Shown here piece by piece: positions 1-4,723 of a DNA stretch of 7,788 nucleotides. The translations under genes and the position numbers were made by a program. Every line of letters begins with the position of its first letter. Within the stretch, counting starts at the first letter, position 1. Under the pieces are notes generated by a model. That model was not told the origin of the DNA. It searched no databases and saw only the letters and a list, made by a program, of their open reading frames with translations. The stretch comes from Oleispira sp963933055 (GTDB taxonomy: Bacteria > Pseudomonadota > Gammaproteobacteria > Pseudomonadales > Oceanobacteraceae): assembly GCA_963933055.1 (NCBI GenBank), contig CAWVSY010000089.1, forward strand, positions 1 through 7,788. Reading direction: 5' to 3'.

Positions 1-50
1 ATGGCTGTATAAAGATTTACTTGCTCAAAAGTTAATTTTTCTACAGCCTG
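1..50 (+). repeat. IS right-end copy R1 (50-bp imperfect palindrome)
   Basis: The window begins with a 50-bp block that aligns without gaps to 1815-1864 (43 of 50 bases identical by eye) and to 2260-2309 (42 of 50). Its ends GGCTGTA (3-9) and TACAGCC (42-48) are inverted and the interior continues the imperfect pairing, so it can fold into a hairpin. It is followed by GTT (51-53). By analogy with the copy at 1815-1864, which lies at the end of an IS remnant, I infer that this is the right end of another copy of that IS, the rest lying left of the window or lost. Confidence 0.6.
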
Positions 51-72
51 GTTAGCAGTTTCGGAGATTCAT

Positions 73-624
73 TTGCAATACGATGTAGTCAAAAATTGGT
101 TTGAAGATGACTTTTCTGATTTAGATCCTTTGTTGCAAAAGTTACACGTATCTGGAGGGGAGCTCTCTGGAAATATTAATATATCTTATGGGAAAGGAAT
201 AGCTGGTTTAATTGGTAAAAGGTTAGCTAAAAAAATGAAGCTACCTAACCAAGGCGAGCATAAATTACTAGTCTCTATTTCTCATTCAGCCAAAGGGCTA
301 CATTGGAATAGGAAATTCAATGATCATAATATTGTAAAATCATTATTTGTTCCCTTTGGTAATAATAAAAATGGTTACTGGGTTGAAACTACAGGACCTG
401 TTCAAATGAAGTTAACTGTAGATATTTTAAATGGAGGGTGGTTTTGGCGTTGTTTAAAGGTTTCGTTGTTTGGCTTACCAATCCCTCTTTTTTTCATCCC
501 AAAATCTGAAGCATATAAAATTATTGAAAATGGTAAATATATTTTTAAAGTCTCATTTACTTACCCTTTTTTAGGTAGTCTAGTTTCTTATAAGGGGATT
601 TTGGATGCGAAGTATAACGAGTGA
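73..624 (+). CDS. DUF4166 domain protein
   Basis: The 183-residue protein resembles the DUF4166 family: an N-terminal F..LDPLLQKLH stretch (about residues 14-25), a GNINISYGKG strand, and a central W-N-R-K-F motif (about residues 78-82). The function of the family is unknown to me. There is no clear signal peptide. The start is TTG at 73, supported by GGAG at 63-66 six bases upstream; no in-frame ATG gives a comparable N-terminus. The 3' end overlaps the next gene by four bases (GTGA), so the two are probably co-transcribed and translationally coupled. The gene begins 22 bases after the R1 element end and ends in a pair followed by an attC-like site, which suggests that the pair is a mobile cassette. 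Family call is from remembered motif pattern only. Confidence 0.7.
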   Translation: MQYDVVKNWFEDDFSDLDPLLQKLHVSGGELSGNINISYGKGIAGLIGKRLAKKMKLPNQGEHKLLVSISHSAKGLHWNRKFNDHNIVKSLFVPFGNNKNGYWVETTGPVQMKLTVDILNGGWFWRCLKVSLFGLPIPLFFIPKSEAYKIIENGKYIFKVSFTYPFLGSLVSYKGILDAKYNE

Positions 625-1130
625 TTAATCTTAATAATGAATTGAAAGTAATGCATGCTTGTGAGCTTGGAGCCGTAGGAGTTTACCGAGGTCATAAGTG
701 TGTTGCTAGGTACTTTTTTCGTACTAATCTTGCAGAACTAGACAGTATGAGATTTCATGAAAAAAGCCATGTAGATATATTTAAAAATGAACTCATTACT
801 CGAAACGCTCGAACATGTCACATGAGCCAACTATTTTTCTGGGGTGGTTTATTTTATGGCGTATTTATCGGCATATTTGGTTTAAAGTCTATAGGTATTA
901 GTACAAGTTCTATTGAAAGTATTGTGGTTCATGAACTTGATTTGGTTTTAGATAAACTCGATGACAAATCACCGCTTTACGGTGTTATTCAGCAGGTTAA
1001 ATTAGAAGAGTTAGAACATAAAGATTCTGGTAAAAATTTAGCGGGTAAAAACTTTTGGCTATTAAGTTTCGTTTCCAAATTTTCGAGGTTTAGTGCATAT
1101 TCAGCTAAAACCCTAGCTTCGGTGCTTTAA
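621..1130 (+). CDS. Coq7-like (demethoxyubiquinone hydroxylase family) diiron protein
   Basis: The 169-residue protein shows the ferritin-like diiron pattern of the Coq7 family. E15 lies in MHACELGAVGVYRGH, E47 and H50 in FHEKSH, E99 in SSIESIV followed by HELDLVLDKL, and E130 and H133 in LEELEH. A hydrophobic stretch (about residues 70-95) corresponds to the membrane-associating part of Coq7. True Coq7 hydroxylates demethoxyubiquinone in ubiquinone synthesis; whether this divergent protein does so is unknown. It is shorter than most bacterial Coq7 proteins (about 210 residues). The GTG start overlaps the DUF4166 stop codon and has only a weak ribosome site, fitting translational coupling. 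Its placement in an accessory, cassette-like region argues for a specialised paralogue rather than the housekeeping copy, so I give no gene symbol. Confidence 0.75.
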   Translation: MINLNNELKVMHACELGAVGVYRGHKCVARYFFRTNLAELDSMRFHEKSHVDIFKNELITRNARTCHMSQLFFWGGLFYGVFIGIFGLKSIGISTSSIESIVVHELDLVLDKLDDKSPLYGVIQQVKLEELEHKDSGKNLAGKNFWLLSFVSKFSRFSAYSAKTLASVL

Positions 1131-1132
1131 AC

Positions 1133-1227
1133 TGCTAACAAGGTAATTAAACGGAAAATTTACAGTTGGCTGTTTTTCGTGCCTCAAACATTTTAGCCAA
1201 CAGTAATTTTCCGCTTATCGCGGCGTT
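1133..1227 (+). other. attC-like integron recombination site
   Basis: This stretch starts three bases after the Coq7-like stop codon. It begins TGCTAACAAGG (R''-like, ending in AAC at 1137-1139) and ends CTTATCGCGGCGTT (L'/R'-like, GTT at 1225-1227). Between them are long imperfect inverted arms, 1152-1171 and 1195-1213, pairing CGGAAAATT..GTTGGCT with AGCCAAC..AATTTTCCG. The arms differ in length by one base and carry a small mismatch, as in attC sites with extrahelical bases. Length (about 95 bp), position after a gene, and the TAACAAGG...GCGTT frame all match marine gammaproteobacterial attC sites. Only the last bases deviate: GTTCAGG instead of GTTRRRY, because the IS end starts at 1228. 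A plain terminator is less likely, as there is no T-run after the hairpin. Confidence 0.72.
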
Positions 1228-1251
1228 CAGGCTGTAGAAAAATAGCCTGAA
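1226..1251. repeat. Perfect inverted repeat at the IS left end
   Basis: TTCAGGCT (1226-1233) and AGCCTGAA (1244-1251) are exact inverted copies around a 10-base spacer. The sequence GGCTGTAGAAAAAT within it is the reverse complement of the distal part of the R1 and R3 element ends (ATTTTTCTACAGC). This identifies it as the opposite terminus of the same element rather than as a stand-alone terminator. Confidence 0.6.
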
Positions 1252-1311
1252 ACCACGAATCATCAGCATTATTCCTGTAAAATATCATTTTTACCGCTAA
1301 TTGACGGTTTC

Positions 1312-1738
1312 ATGGCCAATTTCTTAGGCGATAATTTAAATCAAAGTGTATTTCTGGATATTAATTATTTAGAAGCTCTGGGCGAGAATTCTTTTGAATT
1401 TTGCCTCTAGTCAGTTGGTAATTCATTAATTAGATTTAACTGAATTTACTCGTCGTTATGAAAATAAATCTGTTGGTCGAAAAACCTAGCCACCTCATTA
1501 TTGTTGCGAGTTATTTTTTCTGCCTACTAGAGGTTATCATTTCAAACAGAGCCATTGATGGCTGCAAATTTCCTTCTGACGTATTCAGGGAGAGCGGTGG
1601 TAGTTATGCTGATATGAAAAAGAAATCGATCAAGCTTCCAGCCTCCGCGAACGTATCGTTAATGGCTATTTATTAAATGGTTATGAAAAAACTGATGACG
1701 TCTATAGTGATGCTAAATGCGTAGAAAGGATCGCGTAA
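1312..1738 (+). pseudogene. Broken IS1182/DUF772-type transposase (N-terminal half)
   Basis: The coding signal moves between all three forward frames. From ATG 1312 one frame reads MANFLGDNLNQSVFLD and LEALGENSFEFCL before a TAG at about 1408. Another frame then gives DLTEFTRRYENKSVGRKT (about 1435-1489), a third gives LLLRVIFSAY (about 1499-1528), and the frame opened by ATG 1458 gives VIISNRAIDGCKFPSD and SYADMKKK (about 1534-1625). Last comes a stretch with SSLRERIVNGYLLNGYEK ending at TAA 1736-1738. Joined, this follows the known order of IS1182-group transposases: the N-terminal DUF772 region with VGRK..P..LLLR.....Y, then AIDGCK.PSD and a KKK segment. Roughly 70 or more residues seem missing before AIDGCK, and the DDE C-terminal part is absent. 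The 72-codon reading frame 1458-1676 is therefore not a gene. Confidence 0.7.
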
Positions 1739-1742
1739 TGAG

Positions 1743-1864
1743 GCTTTGAGCTTTATTTGGTGATATATTAATCAAAATATTGATTTCGGTATGTGAATCT
1801 GAAAAAATTAAACAATGGCTGTATTAGGATTTACTTGCACAACAGTTAATTTGTTTACAGGCTG
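1743..1864 (+). repeat. IS right-end copy R2 with its upstream extension
   Basis: Bases 1815-1864 match R1 and R3. The preceding stretch, TTTGAGCTTTATTTGGTGAT followed by TGAATCTGAAAAAATTAA, matches the stretch before R3 (2216-2259), except for about 25 extra bases here (around 1767-1791). It lies right after the end of the transposase remnant, which is why I take the whole repeat family as the 3' end of this IS. Confidence 0.65.
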
Positions 1865-1876
1865 GTTGTGCGAAAA

Positions 1877-2197
1877 ATGGAGTTTAAATATCTTATGATC
1901 AAGTTTTTACTATTTCTAGTTTTACTTTTTTCTCAAGCGACACTTGCAGAAGTCGAGCAATTTTATGAACCAAGAATTGATGGTCTGAGAATGGATCGTT
2001 GTTTAACCTTTGCAAAAGGCTGTAATGAACCAGCTGCAAATAGATGGTGTTTTCAAGAAGGGTATGAGAAAGCGATTTACTGGGAGTTATTAGATAACGT
2101 GGGCGATAAATATCCAACTAAGACAATTAGTAGCAAAGCCATCTGTAATAACAAATCTTGTGATTCATTCCAGTTTATTGTTTGCTACAGACCGTAG
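1877..2197 (+). CDS. Small exported protein with six cysteines
   Basis: The protein has an N-terminal hydrophobic segment MIKFLLFLVLLFSQATLA with a typical signal peptidase I site after ALA, giving a mature chain of about 82 residues. This carries six cysteines in the order DRCL, KGC, RWCF, AIC, SCD and IVC, likely three disulfide bonds in the periplasm or outside the cell. The pattern resembles a family of uncharacterised small secreted proteins (DRCL....C..PAA..FC...GY..A); I cannot name a function. Possible starts are GTG 1868, ATG 1877 and ATG 1895. ATG 1895 gives the most compact signal peptide and has GGAG 12 bases upstream; none has an ideal ribosome site. The gene begins within a few bases of the GTT after the IS end, as a cassette gene would. 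No attC is recognisable after its stop codon. Confidence 0.68.
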   Translation: MEFKYLMIKFLLFLVLLFSQATLAEVEQFYEPRIDGLRMDRCLTFAKGCNEPAANRWCFQEGYEKAIYWELLDNVGDKYPTKTISSKAICNNKSCDSFQFIVCYRP

Positions 2198-2215
2198 TTA
2201 TCACCAGTAGTGATG

Positions 2216-2309
2216 ATTTGAACTTTATTTGGTGATGTATGAATCTAAAAAATTAAGTAATGGCTGCATAAGAATTTTCCTGCTTAAAAGTTAATTTTTC
2301 TACAGCTTT
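2216..2309 (+). repeat. Solo IS right-end copy R3
   Basis: This is a third copy of the element end: TTTGAACTTTATTTGGTGAT (from 2217), then GAATCTAAAAAATTAA, then a 50-bp palindromic block (2260-2309) equal to R1 at 42 of 50 positions. It is followed by GTC (2310-2312), where R1 and R2 have GTT. No transposase coding sequence precedes it: the six-cysteine gene ends only 18 bases upstream. It therefore appears to be a solo end left after a deletion. Confidence 0.62.
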
Positions 2310-2337
2310 GTCATACGCAGCAAGGATTTTTCATTGG

Positions 2338-2436
2338 ATGAAATATAAAGTTATTGATAAATCAGAAGCTGAAGAAGTCGCTAAATTAGCAGTGTGTCTC
2401 ACGAATGAAATTATCGGAGGCTTATGTGAGGATTAG
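2338..2436 (+). pseudogene. GNAT-like acetyltransferase N-terminal remnant
   Basis: ATG 2338 follows AAGGA (2322-2326) and opens a 32-residue frame, MKYKVIDKSEAEEVAKLAV then CLTNEIIGGLCED. This resembles the beginning of GNAT acetyltransferases, where a helix with a ...LT.EI pattern is common. It is far too short for a GNAT domain (about 145 residues). After the stop, a different frame (about 2432-2480) reads GLALKVVLKALLELEA before TAA, perhaps the tail of the same or another gene. I read this as an internally deleted cassette gene. The assignment is tentative because only about 25 residues carry the resemblance. Confidence 0.4.
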
Positions 2437-2531
2437 CATTAAAGGTTGTGCTAAAAGCCTTGTTGGAACTTGAAGCCTAAGTGGCGGTGGTGTTTGATAT
2501 GTCTTTAAAAGTATTATTATAAACACTATAA
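2437..2531. other. Decayed intergenic stretch before the permease
   Basis: Apart from the short C-terminal-looking frame ending at 2480 and a seven-codon frame at 2500-2523, this stretch holds no gene. I see no convincing attC hairpin, TIR or terminator. A weak promoter for the permease could lie in the AT-rich run at about 2505-2530, but no good -35/-10 pair stands out. Confidence 0.4.
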
Positions 2532-3269
2532 GTGGTCCTCAGTAAGGGGGAGTTAGTCATCGAATACTTATTGGGATTGATAGCGTTAGTTACTTCAATG
2601 CTAGCGGCTATCGTTGGCTTTGGCGGAGGTATGCTATTAATCGCTATTCTGCCTGCGTTTCTTGGCTCTAACGTGATAATACCTATTCATGGCCTGGTTC
2701 AGCTAGCAAGCAACTCGTCGCGTATGTTGTTTTCATTAAAGTACGTTAAGTGGGAGTTTCTTCCTCGTTTTTTGTGTGGCTCAGTAATCGGTGCACTTGT
2801 AGTGGGTTACGGTCTCTCTCATATTTCAATGGATTATGTTCCAGTAGCAATTGGTTTATATATTTTGCTTAATATATGGAGTCCACGCTTTTCAGATTTT
2901 GTCAGTCGATATGAAAACTATTATTTGATTGGTTTTTTGCAAACCGGGTTGGGGTTGGTCGTTGGGGCCACTGGTCCTTTGGCTTTGAGTGTATTAACAA
3001 AGCAACTGCAATCAAAAGATGAAATTATAGCAACCAGTTCATTGTTTATGATAATCAGTCATTCAGCAAAAATTCCAGTGTATTTATCGGTTACCGTAAG
3101 CATATTCTCCGATTTAAATCTTATTGTTTGCATGGTTGTAGGTGCAGTCTTAGGTTCTTTTCTTGGGACAAGGCTGAGGCTGAGCGCAAGGAATGATTAC
3201 ATCATTAGTATAATAAAGGCGTTATTAACCTTGCTTTCAGTAAAGATGATTGGCGAAGTTGTTTGCTAG
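2532..3269 (+). CDS. TSUP (TauE/SafE, DUF81) family membrane permease
   Basis: The 245-residue protein is strongly hydrophobic, with about seven to eight membrane segments and the duplicated layout of the TSUP family: a glycine-rich VGFGGG motif in the first half (residues 28-33) and VGATGP in the second (144-149). Family members export or import small sulfur-containing or organic anions across the inner membrane; the substrate here cannot be told. The start is uncertain. GTG 2532 has no ribosome site. A strong AAGGGGGAG (2544-2552) lies six bases before an in-frame ATC (2559), which would begin (M)IEYLLGLIALV, a normal TSUP N-terminus. TTG 2571 is too far from that site. The stop is five bases from the end of convergent lpxH. 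It may be the last accessory gene or the first native one. Confidence 0.85.
   Translation: MVLSKGELVIEYLLGLIALVTSMLAAIVGFGGGMLLIAILPAFLGSNVIIPIHGLVQLASNSSRMLFSLKYVKWEFLPRFLCGSVIGALVVGYGLSHISMDYVPVAIGLYILLNIWSPRFSDFVSRYENYYLIGFLQTGLGLVVGATGPLALSVLTKQLQSKDEIIATSSLFMIISHSAKIPVYLSVTVSIFSDLNLIVCMVVGAVLGSFLGTRLRLSARNDYIISIIKALLTLLSVKMIGEVVC
2544..2552 (+). promoter_or_regulatory. Strong Shine-Dalgarno inside the annotated permease frame
   Basis: AAGGGGGAG is the best ribosome-binding sequence near the permease and is positioned for initiation around 2557-2561. The only codons there are GTC (2556) and ATC (2559). This suggests initiation at ATC or a start codon lost by mutation. Confidence 0.55.
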
Positions 3270-3286
3270 GTCGTTACGTTAACGAC
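3270..3286. terminator. Possible bidirectional hairpin between convergent genes
   Basis: GTCGTTA (3270-3276) and TAACGAC (3280-3286) are exact inverted copies with a three-base loop, lying between the permease stop and the lpxH stop and overlapping the end of lpxH. The position suits a shared terminator, but neither side is followed by a clear U-tract, so the termination role is uncertain. Confidence 0.4.
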
Positions 3287-4026
3287 AGATCAAACGATTC
3301 AAGTTTCAGTTCTTCACCCGCTTGCCATTTTATAAACCAGCCTTTATTTCCCCAGTCGCCAAGAACATAGCGAGTGCGGTTTTCACCTTCAAATTCCCAA
3401 TGATGAATATTTGGGCGGTGAGTATGGCCATGAATCATGGTTGCGCAGTTGGCCGCAGATAATGCTTTATCAACCGCTTCTTGATTAACATCCATAATTT
3501 CGTAGCTTTTGCCTTTTTGGCTTTCTTTGCTTTCGCTGCGAATTTTTTTTGCGAATTCAAGGCGTTCAGGAATGGGTTTGGAAAGCAGTTGTTCTTGAAA
3601 TTGTTCGTTGCGTAATAGAAAACGCACTTTCATGTATTCAGTATCATCGGTGCATAGACTGTCGCCGTGCATCAATAAAATACTGTCTTTGCCTAAGGTA
3701 ATTAATTTGGACTCTTCCAATAATTCGCAGTGGGCTTTATCACACCAAGCTTGTCCGACTAAGAAGTCGCGATTGCCATGCATGAAATAAATCTTGGTGC
3801 CTTTGTTTGCACACTTTTGTAAAGCATTATTGATTAACTCTATGTATTCATTGGAGTAATCGTCGCCAATCCAGACTTCAAAAAAGTCGCCTAGAATATA
3901 AAGCTCTTCAGCATTGTTTACGGAGCCTTTATCGTGTTCTAGAGAGTCTAGAAACGACAAAAAACCATCAGTGATGGCTTTTTGTGCAGGTTCCAGATGT
4001 AGGTCAGAAATAAAATAAATCGCCAT
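3274..4026 (-). CDS. lpxH: UDP-2,3-diacylglucosamine diphosphatase LpxH
   Basis: LpxH hydrolyses UDP-2,3-diacylglucosamine to lipid X and UMP, the fourth step of lipid A synthesis, at the cytoplasmic face of the inner membrane. The 250-residue protein has the full calcineurin-like metallophosphatase set: D8 and H10 in ISDLHL, GD at 46-47 in ILGDFFEVWIGDD, GNRD at 84-87, H120 in LLMHGDSLCTDD, and HGHTHRP at 199-205. The IMDVNQEAV segment is typical of LpxH. Length is close to E. coli LpxH (240). I chose ATG 4026 (MAIYFISDLHL), which matches the family start; an upstream TTG at 4050 would add eight residues and overlap ppiB. ppiB ends 13 bases upstream, so the two are likely one transcript. Confidence 0.96.
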   Translation of the reverse strand: MAIYFISDLHLEPAQKAITDGFLSFLDSLEHDKGSVNNAEELYILGDFFEVWIGDDYSNEYIELINNALQKCANKGTKIYFMHGNRDFLVGQAWCDKAHCELLEESKLITLGKDSILLMHGDSLCTDDTEYMKVRFLLRNEQFQEQLLSKPIPERLEFAKKIRSESKESQKGKSYEIMDVNQEAVDKALSAANCATMIHGHTHRPNIHHWEFEGENRTRYVLGDWGNKGWFIKWQAGEELKLESFDLSLT

Positions 4027-4039
4027 ATCTGGAATCTTC

Positions 4040-4537
4040 TTATGCTTCAATAACAGTTGCAGATTCGATGATTACATCATCAACTGGAACGTCTTGGTGG
4101 CCACGGCGAGTTGTAGTCGGAGTGCCTTTGATTTTGTTTACAACATCCATGCCTTCAACAACTTCACCGAATACGCAGTATCCCCAACCTTCAGCATTTT
4201 TTGCAGTGTGGTTTAGGAAAGTATTGTCTGAAACGTTGATGAAGAATTGAGCGCTTGCAGAATGAGGGTCCATTGTACGAGCCATTGCTAAAGTACCCGT
4301 CTTGTTAGAAAGGCCGTTATCAGCTTCGTTATCGATTGTATCGTTAGTGCGCTTTTCTTCCATGCCAGGAAGCATGCCGCCGCCTTGAACCATGAAGCCG
4401 TCGATTACGCGGTGAAAGATAATGCCGTCGTAAAAACCTTCTTCTACATATTTTTGGAAGTTAGCCGCTGTTTTAGGGGCTTCTTCGTTGAAAAGGTTGA
4501 TTTTGATGTCGCCGAAGTTGGTCTTTAAAAGAATCAT
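4040..4537 (-). CDS. ppiB: Peptidyl-prolyl cis-trans isomerase, cytoplasmic cyclophilin PpiB
   Basis: The 165-residue protein matches single-domain bacterial cyclophilin B (E. coli PpiB, 164 residues), which speeds cis-trans isomerisation of proline peptide bonds. Visible motifs are FHRVIDGFMVQGGG (41-54, including catalytic R43 and Q51), GTLAMARTMDPHSASAQFFINV (81-102), FLNH (107-110) and GYCVFGEVVEGMDVV (119-133). There is no signal peptide, so it is cytoplasmic. ATG 4537 is preceded by AGGAAA at a suitable distance. It is the first gene of the minus-strand pair with lpxH, an arrangement also known from other gammaproteobacteria. Confidence 0.96.
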   Translation of the reverse strand: MILLKTNFGDIKINLFNEEAPKTAANFQKYVEEGFYDGIIFHRVIDGFMVQGGGMLPGMEEKRTNDTIDNEADNGLSNKTGTLAMARTMDPHSASAQFFINVSDNTFLNHTAKNAEGWGYCVFGEVVEGMDVVNKIKGTPTTTRRGHQDVPVDDVIIESATVIEA

Positions 4538-4723
4538 AGGGTTTCCTAGTGGTTAGGGTATTAAAAGTTATGAAGAATTAAATAGTTATAAAATGACTAT
4601 TATTGAATCTACGTATGGCTCTAGGCCGTATGACGCGTATAATAACGGTTTTTTCCATGAATATCAGCTGATAACTCGCATTATCTAATCTAACTGCAGA
4701 GACATAAAAGAGACGCAAAACGC
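4538..4723. promoter_or_regulatory. Divergent promoter region between ppiB and glnS
   Basis: This 186-base AT-rich gap must hold the start signals for both outward-facing operons. On the plus strand, TATAAT at 4638-4643 is a perfect -10 box for glnS, about 81 bases before its ATG; no good -35 box is found 16-18 bases upstream (4615-4620 is ATGGCT). For ppiB, TATAAC on the minus strand (about 4584-4589) is a weak -10 candidate. No T-box or other known riboswitch pattern is visible. Confidence 0.4.

Larger units (their letters stand above)
1228..1864 (+). mobile_element. Degenerate IS1182-like insertion sequence remnant
   Basis: The left end starts CAGGCTGTAGAAAAAT at 1228. The right end, read on the minus strand from 1864, starts CAGCCTGTAAACAAAT, so the outer 16 bases match at 13 positions. 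Inside are broken pieces of a DUF772/IS1182-type transposase (1312-1738). The 637-bp length is far below a full IS of this kind, showing large internal loss of the catalytic C-terminal part. GTT stands directly outside both ends (1225-1227 and 1865-1867), which may be a short target duplication or part of the target. Both ends can also form local hairpins (1226-1251 on the left, 1817-1863 on the right). The family assignment rests on remembered transposase motifs; the exact family termini are not known to me. Confidence 0.65.

Noticed and set aside
1152..1213. Hairpin behind the Coq7-like gene as a plain rho-independent terminator
   Set aside because: The spacer is long (23 bases), no T-run follows, and the flanking TAACAAGG and GCGTT point to attC instead.
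1458..1676. 72-codon plus-strand open frame as a small gene
   Set aside because: Only its middle part is meaningful, and that part is a transposase fragment (AIDGCK.PSD); the rest of the transposase runs in other frames, so it is debris.
1899..2117. Minus-strand 72-codon frame opposite the six-cysteine gene
   Set aside because: It overlaps a plus-strand gene with a clear signal peptide and cysteine pattern, and shows no domain or ribosome site of its own.
1..2312. The three 50-bp repeats as a CRISPR array
   Set aside because: Only three divergent copies, hundreds to about 1800 bases apart with genes between them; no regular spacers.
4538..4723. T-box or other riboswitch before glnS
   Set aside because: No T-box sequence or conserved aptamer motif is visible, and T-boxes are mainly found in Firmicutes.
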